DNA from: Actinomycetota bacterium
GTDB taxonomy: Bacteria > Actinomycetota > Acidimicrobiia > IMCC26256 > BP-133
Direction: 5' to 3'
Length of the DNA: 13,191 nucleotides
NCBI GenBank assembly: GCA_030838815.1
Contig: JAUZEX010000530.1
Coordinates: forward strand, 1-13,191
The notes under the pieces are model-generated. The model saw nothing but the letters and a program-made list of their open reading frames with translations, did not search any database and was not told where the DNA came from. Positions 6,306 through 12,822 of this stretch are shown piece after piece; position 1 is the stretch's first letter; each line of letters starts with the position of its first letter. A program made the translations under genes and the position numbers.

Positions 6306-7337
6306 CTAGAAGACAGGGATGATGTCTTCGAGGTCGATGTCGCCCACGTCGACGCCGGCCACGTCGAGTTCCGGGATGGCCGGAAAGTCGATCCCCCACC
6401 GTTCGACGATCTTGGCCACCCGGCCCAGAGCCAGGCGCCAGTTGTCGGCCTGCTCCTCGAAGCTGAGGACGCCGAGGCCGGCATCGCGGGCGTGGCCCAT
6501 GAGCACCCGGTGGTTGGCCAGGTAGTAGTCGGGCAACTCCCAGAACTGATTGGGCGGCTCCCACAGGATCATCGACAGGAACACGAACCCGGCCCGCAGC
6601 TGCCGGGTGACGAGGGGCTTGAGGTCGTCGTCGAGGCCGGGCCAGTCCTTGTCGAGCAGCTGGAGGCAGATCGACAGGTGGCGGCTCTCGTCCCGCCCGA
6701 TGTGGGTGAACAGCTCCCGGAACACCGGGTGGGTCGTCTGGTCGGCCATGCCCCGGAACAGCGTCGAGGAGGCGACCTCGCCCATCATGAACGACGTGAA
6801 CAGCACCGCCAGCGGGTACTTGCCCAGCGAGGCGGCGTAGCCGTTCCAGTACCGCCCACCGTTGTGGTACAGCCATGAGATGTTGTTGTGAGCAGCCCGC
6901 TCCAGGTCGGTGGTGGGCTCGAAGTCGAGCGGCCCGCCGGGGATCAGCTTCTGGATGGCCCGGCCGCAGGCCTCCTCGTGGTTCACCTCGTCGCGGGTGA
7001 TCGAGAAGAAGCACTTGCGGACGGGGTCCTCCTGGTGGTGCTCGTAGGCGTGGACCGTGGCCTGGGCGAACACGGGCGGCCCGGAGGCGTCGAAGTTGGC
7101 CAGGACGGCGAACCAGTACATCATCCCGATCCGCTGCTCGGCGGTGAAGTCGGAGGGAGAGAGGTCGTCCCACGGCAGGTCGGACGGGTTCCACTGCTGG
7201 AGCTTGGCCCGCTCGTAGATCTCGAGGAACTTCGGGTGCTCGACCCGCCACTCCATCGGGAAGATGTTGGGCTGCGGGATCACGGGGGCGGGCTGGAAGC
7301 CGCCTTCCGGGATCACCAGGCCGTCGTTTCGGGTCAT
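6306..7337 (-). CDS. Ferritin-like / ribonucleotide reductase R2-like diiron protein
   Basis: A 343-residue helical protein with the ligand pattern of a carboxylate-bridged diiron site: RDEVNHEE (E117xxH120), GEVASS (E187) and RDESRH (E217xxH220). D83 in LANFDASG is a candidate first-helix ligand. These spacings resemble the R2 / R2-like oxidase superfamily, but I cannot assign a substrate. True NrdB activity is unlikely because no nrdA is nearby and the rest of the sequence does not look like NrdB. The ATG at 7337 is chosen because GGAGG (7346-7350) lies 8 nt upstream. An in-frame ATG at 7397 adds 20 residues and sits exactly at the predicted transcription start, so a leaderless longer form is possible. 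The gene stands alone between plsC and the deaminase gene with its own promoter. An AurF-like N-oxygenase is an alternative, but the His pattern does not match well. Confidence 0.75.
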   Translation of the reverse strand: MTRNDGLVIPEGGFQPAPVIPQPNIFPMEWRVEHPKFLEIYERAKLQQWNPSDLPWDDLSPSDFTAEQRIGMMYWFAVLANFDASGPPVFAQATVHAYEHHQEDPVRKCFFSITRDEVNHEEACGRAIQKLIPGGPLDFEPTTDLERAAHNNISWLYHNGGRYWNGYAASLGKYPLAVLFTSFMMGEVASSTLFRGMADQTTHPVFRELFTHIGRDESRHLSICLQLLDKDWPGLDDDLKPLVTRQLRAGFVFLSMILWEPPNQFWELPDYYLANHRVLMGHARDAGLGVLSFEEQADNWRLALGRVAKIVERWGIDFPAIPELDVAGVDVGDIDLEDIIPVF

Positions 7338-7345
7338 CACGCTCC

Positions 7346-7350
7346 CCTCC
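7346..7350 (-). promoter_or_regulatory. Strong ribosome-binding site deciding the ferritin-like start
   Basis: Read on the minus strand this is GGAGG, 8 nt before the ATG at 7337. It is one of the best Shine-Dalgarno sequences in the window and lies inside the 20-codon extension that would be read if translation began at the ATG at 7397. Confidence 0.6.
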
Positions 7351-7387
7351 GGGGGACACCCCCGAGCCCCCCGGGCATCGGAGTTAA

Positions 7388-7403
7388 CCGACCGCATGGT
7401 CGG
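7388..7403. promoter_or_regulatory. Palindromic operator candidate at the ferritin-like promoter
   Basis: CCGACC (7388-7393) and GGTCGG (7398-7403) are perfect 6-bp arms around GCAT. GTTA (7383-7386) and TAAC (7408-7411) extend the symmetry with a 3-base offset. The palindrome lies immediately downstream of the candidate -10 box and covers the predicted start point, a position where a repressor would block initiation. The binding protein is unknown. An RNA hairpin at the 5' end of the transcript is the other reading. Confidence 0.45.
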
Positions 7404-7412
7404 AGAATAACA
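7404..7412 (-). promoter_or_regulatory. Extended -10 promoter element for the ferritin-like gene
   Basis: On the minus strand the sequence reads TGTTATTCT: a TGn extension (7412-7410) followed by TATTCT (7409-7404), four of six matches to TATAAT. The expected start point, six to seven bases downstream, falls at about 7397, the A of an in-frame ATG. No good -35 hexamer is seen, which is tolerable for an extended -10 promoter. The region upstream is the 3' end of plsC. Confidence 0.45.
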
Positions 7413-7421
7413 TGTCTCCCC

Positions 7422-8204
7422 TCATCGTGCCAGAGTCGCCGCCTCCGCCTCGTCGAACAGGTGCTGCACCGCCTCCTGCAGCTGCTCCGTGAGGGCCGCC
7501 ACGTCACCCCGGCGGACGCTGGCGCCGGCGGCCCGGGCCGGAGGCTGGATCGGCTCCCCGACGACGACCACCACCCGGCTCAGCTTCGGCAGCTTCCGGC
7601 CCCGGGCCAGGATGCGCTCGCTCCCGCCGATGCCGATCGGAACGATGGGCACCCCCATGCGGGCGGCGACGAAGGCCACGCCGTGGTGGAGGTCCTCGAC
7701 CACCGGACCCGAGCGACGGGTCCCCTCCGGGAACATGCCGAGGGGCTCGCCCCCGGCCAGGGCGGCCTCGGCGGCCCGCATGGCGGCCCGGTCGGGCCCG
7801 TCCCGGTCGACGGGGAAGCCGCCGAGAGCGGAGAAGAACTTCGCCGACCAGCCGTACTTCCACAGCTCGGCCTTGCCCATGAACCGGATCCGCCGCTTCG
7901 TCACGCAGGCCAGGAACGGCGTGTCGAGGAACGACCGGTGCGACGGCGCCAGCACGCAGGCCCCGGTGACCGGCACCCGTTCGGGATGCACGATCCTGAT
8001 CCGCCACAGCAGCGTGCACACCCCCGCCACCAGTGCCCGCACGAACCAGTACGCAGCCAGCTCCCCCCGGCCGGGAGCGGTTGGAGCCGGAGAGCTCGCG
8101 CCCGACGGTGCGGGGGGCGAGGCCGGCATGGCGTCCGGCGGCGGGGACTCGGGCGGAGGGCCGGGCGCGGCCTCGGGCGGTGGCGAAGGCGTCGCGTCGG
8201 TCAT
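7422..8204 (-). CDS. plsC: 1-acylglycerol-3-phosphate O-acyltransferase family protein (PlsC-like)
   Basis: Membrane-associated acyltransferase likely to add the second acyl chain to lysophosphatidate in phospholipid synthesis. The 260-residue protein carries the family catalytic motif HRSFLD (H89, D94) and the substrate-binding motif FPEGTR (158-163), with PIVPIGI further on. The domain is preceded by a hydrophobic stretch at about 49-66 and by an unusual Pro/Ala/Ser-rich leader of about 45 residues that is probably disordered. The ATG at 8204 overlaps the cmk stop codon as ATGA, so the two are probably translationally coupled; there is no clear ribosome-binding site of its own. An ATG at codon 26 is an alternative start that would remove about half of the leader. 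The cmk-plsC order is a common arrangement. Substrate specificity within the family is not shown by sequence alone. Confidence 0.88.
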   Translation of the reverse strand: MTDATPSPPPEAAPGPPPESPPPDAMPASPPAPSGASSPAPTAPGRGELAAYWFVRALVAGVCTLLWRIRIVHPERVPVTGACVLAPSHRSFLDTPFLACVTKRRIRFMGKAELWKYGWSAKFFSALGGFPVDRDGPDRAAMRAAEAALAGGEPLGMFPEGTRRSGPVVEDLHHGVAFVAARMGVPIVPIGIGGSERILARGRKLPKLSRVVVVVGEPIQPPARAAGASVRRGDVAALTEQLQEAVQHLFDEAEAATLAR

Positions 8205-9001
8205 GGGCGTTCGGCGGCTTCGAGGGCGGCGCGGTAGCGGGCGAGGACCTCGGCCACGACCCCGTCGACCGAGAGGCCGGTCGTGTCGAGGACGACGGCG
8301 TCGTCCGCCGCCGCCAGGGGCGACGCCGCCCGCCCGGAGTCGATGGCGTCGCGGCGCCGGATGGCGGCCCGGGTGGCGTCGAGGGCGGCGCCCTCCGGCG
8401 CCGTCGCGCCACCGGCGTCGGTGCTGACCCCGTCCGCCACCTCGGCGGCGTCGTCCTGTTGTTGCCGGCGGCGGGCCCGTTCTTCTTCGCTGGCCACGAG
8501 GTACACCTTGAGGATCGCGTCCGGGGCGACGACCGTGCCGATGTCGCGGCCTTCGACCACGCCCCCGCCGTGGACCTCGATCCACTCCCGCTGGGCCGCC
8601 ACGAGCCGCACCCGCACGTCGGGGACGGCGGCCACGACCGACACCGCCGCCGACACCTCGGCCGTTCGGATGGCGTCGTTGACGTCCCGGCCGCCGACCC
8701 GCACCGGCGGGCCGACGTCGAGGTCGAGGCCCTCGGCGACACCGACCACCGCCGCCGCGTCGGCGGGGTCGACGCCGACGTCGAGCACGGCCCAGGTCAG
8801 CGCCCGGTACATGGCGCCGGTGTCGAGGGCGGGCAGCCCGAGGGCGTCGGCCACCGCCCGGGCCACGGTCGACTTCCCCGACCCGGCCGGGCCGTCGATG
8901 GCGACCACCGGGTTCTTCGGCGTGGTCAACGGCCCCACCGCCTCCATCCGGCGTTCGTGCGTCGCGCCATACGCGACTGCGGAACGCAGGTTCGCCGGCA
9001 C
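8201..9001 (-). CDS. cmk: Cytidylate kinase
   Basis: Phosphorylates CMP and dCMP using ATP (EC 2.7.4.25) in the cytoplasm. The 266-residue protein shows the P-loop GPAGSGKST (37-45), DTGAMYRA (60-67) in the nucleotide-binding region, GRDIGTVV (151-158), and the arginine-rich IRRRDAIDSGR with SPL after it (214-228). It is longer than the usual 220-230 residues: about 29 residues lie before the first strand, and an Ala/Gly/Asp-rich stretch at about 184-207 enlarges the lid region. The GTG at 9001 is supported by GGAG (9009-9012) with 7 nt spacing, lying across the end of aroA. An ATG at 8944 (codon 20) could give a shorter form. The gene is 4 bp from the aroA stop and overlaps plsC by 4 bp, so it sits in the middle of a tight transcription unit. 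Confidence 0.95.
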   Translation of the reverse strand: MPANLRSAVAYGATHERRMEAVGPLTTPKNPVVAIDGPAGSGKSTVARAVADALGLPALDTGAMYRALTWAVLDVGVDPADAAAVVGVAEGLDLDVGPPVRVGGRDVNDAIRTAEVSAAVSVVAAVPDVRVRLVAAQREWIEVHGGGVVEGRDIGTVVAPDAILKVYLVASEEERARRRQQQDDAAEVADGVSTDAGGATAPEGAALDATRAAIRRRDAIDSGRAASPLAAADDAVVLDTTGLSVDGVVAEVLARYRAALEAAERP

Positions 9002-9005
9002 GGTC

Positions 9006-10343
9006 TCACTCCGTCACCGAGGCCAGATCGGCGGCGAACCCGGGGTAGGACGAGGCGACGGCCCGCCAGCCCCGCACGGTGGACGGGCCGTCGCAGGCGT
9101 TGGCGGCGATGGCGGCGGCCATGGCGATGCGGTGGTCGCCATGGCTCTTGAGCAGAGCGGCCCTGGGGCGGCCGCCCGTGATCGCCAGCCCGTCGGGCCT
9201 CGTCTCGACGGTGATGCCCAGCTGCGAGAGCTCCTGGGCGATCGTCCCGATCCGGTCCGACTCCTTGACCCGCAGCTCGGCGGCGTCGGCCACCTCGGTG
9301 GTGCCGGCGGCGAAAGCGGCCGCCACGGCCAGGGCGGGGATCTCATCGATGACGCTCGGGATCTCGGCCCCGGCCATGGTCGTGGCCCGCAGCGGGCCGG
9401 CCGCGGCCCGGATGTCGCCCACCGGCTCACCGCCCCGCTCCTCCTTGACCACGACCTCGACGTCGGCCCCCATACGCCGCAGCACGTCGAGGAAACCGAT
9501 GCGGGTGGGGTTGAGGCACACATCCTCCACCACGAGGTCCGAACCGGGAGTGACGCAGGCCGCCACGACGAAGAAGGCGGCGGCCGACGGGTCGCCCGGC
9601 ACGGCGAGGTCCACGGCGCTCAGCCCGCCGCCGGCGACCGGCTCGACCCGGACCCCGCCGGGGATGGCCACCAGTGTCGCGCCCATGGTCGGCAGGAGCC
9701 GCTCGGTGTGGTCCCGGGACAGGGCCGGCTCCGTCACCTCGGTGGCGCCGGCCGCCTGGAGGCCGGCCAGCACGAGGGCGGTCTTGACCTGGGCAGAAGC
9801 CACGGCCAGTTCGTGGCGCATCCCCACCAGCCCGCCGCCCCGGATCGACAGGGGGGCGAGCCGCCCGCCGTCGCGCCCGTCGATGCGAGCCCCCATGAGC
9901 CGCAGCGGGTCGGCGACGCGCGCCATCGGGCGGCGCAGGATCGAGGAGTCGCCGGTCAGCACGGTGTGGAACGGCCGGCCGGCCAGGATCCCGGCCAGGA
10001 GCCGGATCGACGTGCCGGAGTTGCCGCAGTCGATGACCCCCTCCGGTTCGGCGAGCCCCTCGAACCCGCCGCCCCGCACCACGAGGACGGGCTCGCCGGA
10101 CGGTCTGGTGCTCTCCCGGACCTTGACCCCGAGGGCCTCGACGGCGGCCCGGCTGGCAGCCACGTCGCCCCCGTCGGCCAGGCCCGACAGCCGGCTGGCG
10201 CCGGAGGCGAGGGCGGCGAAGAGGACCGCCCGGTGGGAGATCGACTTGTCGCCGGGCACGCGCATCCGCCCCCGCAGCGGCCGGGCCCCGGCCACGGCCA
10301 GTTCGGCCGGGAGGCCCGCGTTGGTCTGCGCCCCCTCAGTCAT
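9006..10343 (-). CDS. aroA: 3-phosphoshikimate 1-carboxyvinyltransferase (EPSP synthase)
   Basis: Joins phosphoenolpyruvate to shikimate-3-phosphate to make EPSP (EC 2.5.1.19), the sixth step of the shikimate pathway. The full 445-residue sequence has PGDKSISHRAVL (31-41), the PEP-loop segment CGNSGTSIRLLAG (106-118), LRRPMARV (137-143), SAQVKTALVLAGL (183-195), the catalytic DEIPALAVA (333-341), KESDR (360-364) and SHGDHRIAMA (400-409). The glycine of NSGT, which alanine replaces in some glyphosate-tolerant forms, is kept. The ATG at 10343 has GGAG about 9 nt upstream. A GC-rich gap of 75 bp separates it from the tyrA stop. It shares the pathway with the tyrA and chorismate mutase genes upstream in the same orientation. 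Confidence 0.97.
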   Translation of the reverse strand: MTEGAQTNAGLPAELAVAGARPLRGRMRVPGDKSISHRAVLFAALASGASRLSGLADGGDVAASRAAVEALGVKVRESTRPSGEPVLVVRGGGFEGLAEPEGVIDCGNSGTSIRLLAGILAGRPFHTVLTGDSSILRRPMARVADPLRLMGARIDGRDGGRLAPLSIRGGGLVGMRHELAVASAQVKTALVLAGLQAAGATEVTEPALSRDHTERLLPTMGATLVAIPGGVRVEPVAGGGLSAVDLAVPGDPSAAAFFVVAACVTPGSDLVVEDVCLNPTRIGFLDVLRRMGADVEVVVKEERGGEPVGDIRAAAGPLRATTMAGAEIPSVIDEIPALAVAAAFAAGTTEVADAAELRVKESDRIGTIAQELSQLGITVETRPDGLAITGGRPRAALLKSHGDHRIAMAAAIAANACDGPSTVRGWRAVASSYPGFAADLASVTE

Positions 10344-10418
10344 CGGCCGACGCTCCGGACGGCGGGCGCGTCACAGCGGCCGGCGGCGGGCCGGCGAGCG
10401 GCGCGGCGGCGGGCGCCG

Positions 10419-11504
10419 TCACCCCACCTCCCGGCGGGTGGTGCGGTAGCCGAGCTCGTCGAGCCCGGCCACGATCGGGTCGGCGCCGGTGGCGGGCACG
10501 ACCATCACGAGGACGCCGCCGGTCGGGCCGTGGCTGATGTCGAGGTCGACGATGTTGACGGCGTGGCGGCCCGCCAGCGTTGTCACCTCGGCCAGTACCC
10601 CCGGCCGGTCCGGGACGGGCATCGACAGCTCGACCAGCGGCCCGAAGCCGGCGGAGCGGGCCGGCAGGCTCGACCCCTCGGCCCGGGCCAGCTCGAAGAA
10701 GTCGAGGAGGGGCGCCCGCTCCGCCGCCGCCACCAGGTCGCGGACCCGTTCCAGCTCCTTCATGTAGCGGTCGAGGATGTCGACGATGGCCGTCCGGTTC
10801 TCGACGCAGATGTCGGGCCAGATCCCGGCCGACCGGCCCGACAACCGGGTGAGGGCGCGGAAGCCGCCGGCGGCGAGGCGCAGCAGCGTCTCGTGGTTGG
10901 GCTGGGCGTCGGCGGCCACGTGCATGAGGGCGCTGGCGGCGAGGTGAGGCAGGTGGCTGACGGTGGCCACCAGCTCGTCATGGAGGTCGGGGTCGATGGC
11001 CATCACCGCCGCGCCAGTGAGGGCGACCAGGTCCCGCACCGCCGTGAAGGCGGCGGGATCGGTCGAGGCGGTGGGGGTGAGGACCCAGGCCGCGCCGTCG
11101 AACAGATCGGCGTCGGCCCCCTCGATTCCCTCCTCGCCAGCCGAGCCGGCCATCGGGTGTCCGCCCACGAACCGGGCACCGGCCCGGCCCGCCTTTGACT
11201 CGACGGCCCGGACGACCGGCGCCTTGACCGACCCGACGTCGGAAACGGCGCCGACCCCGGCGTCGAGGGCGGCGGTGACGGCGTCGGCCACCCCGGAGAC
11301 GGTGACGGCGACGAAGGCGACGTCGGCCCCGGCGTAGGCCTCGAGGAGCGAGCCGGCGGCGGCGTCGACCGCCCCGCGCTCGAGGGCCCGGGCCAGCCGG
11401 GCGGCGTCGGCGTCGTAGCCCTGCACCCGCAGGCCCGCCCGCCGGAGGGCGAGACCGAGCGACCCGCCGATGAGGCCGGTGCCGACCACCGCCACGGTTC
11501 CCAT
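10419..11504 (-). CDS. tyrA: Prephenate dehydrogenase with C-terminal ACT domain
   Basis: Oxidatively decarboxylates prephenate to 4-hydroxyphenylpyruvate with NAD(P)+ (EC 1.3.1.12/13), the tyrosine branch. The 361-residue protein begins with a Rossmann motif VVGTGLIGGSLG (G8, G10, G13). DVGSVK (89-94), GGHPMAGSAGEEGI (H116) and VSHLPH (H184) are the conserved substrate and catalytic regions. A helical dimerisation domain follows, then an ACT domain at about 285-361 (VPDRPGVLAEVTTLAGRHAVNIVDLDI), typically used for feedback control by an amino acid, here presumably tyrosine. An acidic D31 ends the second strand of the Rossmann fold and suggests a preference for NAD. The ATG at 11504 lies 7 bp after the chorismate mutase stop, so the two are very probably co-transcribed. 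Arogenate dehydrogenase activity is possible and cannot be excluded by sequence. Confidence 0.95.
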   Translation of the reverse strand: MGTVAVVGTGLIGGSLGLALRRAGLRVQGYDADAARLARALERGAVDAAAGSLLEAYAGADVAFVAVTVSGVADAVTAALDAGVGAVSDVGSVKAPVVRAVESKAGRAGARFVGGHPMAGSAGEEGIEGADADLFDGAAWVLTPTASTDPAAFTAVRDLVALTGAAVMAIDPDLHDELVATVSHLPHLAASALMHVAADAQPNHETLLRLAAGGFRALTRLSGRSAGIWPDICVENRTAIVDILDRYMKELERVRDLVAAAERAPLLDFFELARAEGSSLPARSAGFGPLVELSMPVPDRPGVLAEVTTLAGRHAVNIVDLDISHGPTGGVLVMVVPATGADPIVAGLDELGYRTTRREVG

Positions 11505-11511
11505 TCCGGCG

Positions 11512-11886
11512 CTATTCCGGGAGGTCGTCCCGCAGGCCGCGGGCGCCTTCGAGGTAGACGTGGTGCAGCTCGTCGCGGCGCCGGTCGCTGTAGAGGTGCA
11601 TCAGGACGCGCACGCACAACGGCATGGCCTTGGCGATGCCCAGCTCCCGGGCGCACAGCAGCGGCACGTCCCCGAGGCCCAGGGCCCGGGCGGCGGCGGC
11701 CGGGAAGTCAGCCGTGACGTCGTCGGTGGCGGTGAAGATGATGCTGACGAGATCGTCGTGGTTGACGTCGTTGCGGGTCAGCATCTCCTTGACCAGCCGC
11801 TGGGTCTTCTGCGAGACCTCGTCCTTCGTGTCGGCGTCGAGGGTGATCGCGCCGCGCAGGGCGACCAGGCGCGGCTCCCGTTCCAT
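11512..11886 (-). CDS. aroH: Monofunctional chorismate mutase, AroH type
   Basis: Rearranges chorismate to prephenate (EC 5.4.99.5). The 124-residue protein fits the trimeric AroH class of Bacillus subtilis, not the all-helical AroQ class. Residues matching the known catalytic set are R11 (LRGAIT), E81 (CARELGI), R93 (LCVRVLM) and Y111 (HHVYLEGA), and the segment TATDDVTADFPAAAARALG aligns with the core of the family. Length is as expected. The ATG at 11886 has no convincing ribosome-binding site. Seven bases upstream is TACGCT, a possible -10 box, so the mRNA may be leaderless. The frame stays open further upstream but offers no nearby start codon. Its product feeds tyrA directly, the next gene. 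A prephenate dehydratase (pheA) for the phenylalanine branch is not in this window. Confidence 0.93.
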   Translation of the reverse strand: MEREPRLVALRGAITLDADTKDEVSQKTQRLVKEMLTRNDVNHDDLVSIIFTATDDVTADFPAAAARALGLGDVPLLCARELGIAKAMPLCVRVLMHLYSDRRRDELHHVYLEGARGLRDDLPE

Positions 11887-11893
11887 GTCCGAG

Positions 11894-11899
11894 AGCGTA
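11894..11899 (-). promoter_or_regulatory. Possible -10 box for a leaderless aroH transcript
   Basis: TACGCT on the minus strand fits the TAnnnT pattern and is separated from the aroH ATG by exactly 7 bases, the spacing expected when transcription starts at the A of the start codon. A weak -35-like CTGAAC lies about 17 bp further upstream, at the edge of the tandem repeat. Support is limited to the spacing and the absence of a ribosome-binding site. Confidence 0.3.
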
Positions 11900-11914
11900 T
11901 GCGATGGCGCGGCC

Positions 11915-11946
11915 GGTTCAGGCTCCGGGCGGTTCAGGCTCCGGGC
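11915..11946. repeat. 16-bp tandem duplication
   Basis: The unit GGTTCAGGCTCCGGGC occurs twice with no spacer and no mismatch (11915-11930 and 11931-11946). It lies at the 3' end of the small membrane protein gene and within the probable upstream region of aroH. On the minus strand each unit contains a TGA; the distal-to-aroH copy supplies the stop of the small gene. Confidence 0.85.
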
Positions 11947-12251
11947 GGGGAAGGAACGGTCGGGGGGACGCGCCGGGCCAGGAACGCGCCACCCCGCCGT
12001 TCTGCATCGAGCGCCTGCTGGAAGGCACGCTGCTGACGCGCCTGCGCTCGATCTGCGGTGCGGTCCTCGAGCCCGGCAATCAGGGCGAACGACCGCTCCG
12101 AAGAGGAAGGAATCAGGCGGGCACAGGCCAGGGCCTCGTCGCAGCGGCGCCGCGCCCAGCGGCTCGTCGCCCGTCCGCTGGCGACAACTGCGACTCCAAC
12201 GCCCACTCCCCACATGACTCCTGCCACGCCACAATGGTACGCAATTCGCAC
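11934..12251 (-). CDS. Hypothetical small single-pass membrane protein
   Basis: I do not recognise this protein (105 residues from the GTG at 12251). It has one hydrophobic segment near the N-terminus (about 8-25, GVAGVMWGVGVGVAVVAS) followed by a basic run, SRWARRRCDE, which suggests an N-out/C-in anchor, and then a charged Gln/Arg-rich helical stretch (about 60-90) that could form a coiled coil. The C-terminus is Pro-rich and ends inside the 16-bp duplication. Codons show strong third-position G/C, supporting real coding. The start is unclear: GTG 12251 has GAG directly abutting it; ATG 12215 has AGGAG only 2 nt away; GTG 12206 has the same AGGAG at 11 nt but would cut into the membrane segment. 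It lies 47 bp upstream of aroH in the same direction and may be the first gene of that transcript. Confidence 0.5.
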   Translation of the reverse strand: MRIAYHCGVAGVMWGVGVGVAVVASGRATSRWARRRCDEALACARLIPSSSERSFALIAGLEDRTADRAQARQQRAFQQALDAERRGGAFLARRVPPTVPSPPGA

Positions 12252-12401
12252 CTCAATGACAAGAAGTTCGTATAAATCCGATAAATCAAGCGAAAGCTAC
12301 GGCCTGCTCGCCGAAGTATGTGGGAATGCTTGTAGAAGAGGGCACTATCGATCAGTATCAACACGCAGAGCGCACAACGACGAGGAGAGGCGGGACGGAC
12401 C
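12252..12401. promoter_or_regulatory. AT-richer divergent intergenic region
   Basis: A 150-bp stretch with visibly lower GC than the rest separates the minus-strand small membrane protein from the plus-strand XRE regulator. It includes a direct repeat ATAAATC at 12272-12278 and 12281-12287. On the plus strand, TTGTAG (12330-12335) and CAGTAT (12353-12358) are 17 bp apart, a weak promoter candidate for the regulator. On the minus strand, TATACG near 12267-12272 is a possible -10 for the small gene. No convincing open frame or structured RNA is seen in it. Confidence 0.45.
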
Positions 12402-12797
12402 GTGACGATACCGTCGGAGAGCGAGCAGCCGGAGGCCGTCGACTGGGCGGCGGTTGGCCAGTACATCGGTGAGCACCGCCGTCGCCTCGGGCTGTCGAAG
12501 AACGAAGCGTCCCGCCGCGCCCGGGTGTCCAACACGACCTGGCGCCAGATCGAGGCCGGCCAGAACGACCACCCGACCGACGAGACCCTCGTGCGCATGG
12601 GCCGGGCCCTGCTGCTCGACCCCGCCGAGCTCATGCGCCAGTGCCAGCGCCGTTACGTCGAAGCGCCCTCGGTGCGCGATCTGCCCCCGCTCGGGCCGCC
12701 GATGGCCCTCCTCGAGGTTCTCGAATCGGACCGGCGCCTCGACCCCCGCGCCCGCCGGGTGCTCATGGAGCTGTACGACCTGCTGGCATCCCGCTAG
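12402..12797 (+). CDS. XRE-family helix-turn-helix protein
   Basis: Likely small DNA-binding regulator of 131 residues. A Cro/C1-type helix-turn-helix domain spans about 15-80: AAVGQYIGEHRRRLGLS, then EASRRARVSNTTWRQIEAG (about 35-53) as the helix-turn-helix core, and ETLVRMGRALLLDP as the last helices. The C-terminal part (about 90-131) holds VRDLPPLGPPMALLEVLESD and an Arg-rich helix with no recognised domain. The GTG at 12402 follows GGAGAGG (12384-12390) at 11 nt. It stands alone on its strand, divergent from the small membrane protein gene and converging with the next minus-strand gene. The target is unknown; control of the divergent gene through the shared AT-rich region is a reasonable guess. 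No phage or toxin partner is next to it. Confidence 0.82.
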   Translation: MTIPSESEQPEAVDWAAVGQYIGEHRRRLGLSKNEASRRARVSNTTWRQIEAGQNDHPTDETLVRMGRALLLDPAELMRQCQRRYVEAPSVRDLPPLGPPMALLEVLESDRRLDPRARRVLMELYDLLASR

Positions 12798-12822
12798 TGG
12801 CGGGGGAGGCAGGTGAAGCTCC

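Noticed and set aside
4452..6878. 808-residue plus-strand open frame
   Set aside because: It lies opposite the adenosine deaminase and ferritin-like genes, both of which carry clear catalytic motifs. The translation is a Gly/Arg/Pro-rich shadow.
7427..7432. TGGCAC, resembling a sigma-54 -24 element
   Set aside because: No matching -12 element is found at the required spacing, and the hexamer lies within plsC coding sequence.
10344..10418. GC-rich gap between tyrA and aroA
   Set aside because: I looked for a terminator or small gene. It has only repetitive GGC/GCC runs with no clear stem followed by T residues and no supported open frame.
8283..11198. 971-residue plus-strand open frame
   Set aside because: It is antisense to cmk, aroA and tyrA, which are certain; the translation has no recognisable domain.
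12113..12634. 173-residue minus-strand open frame
   Set aside because: It crosses the AT-rich intergenic region and opposes the XRE helix-turn-helix; codon pattern is not coding-like in the intergenic part.
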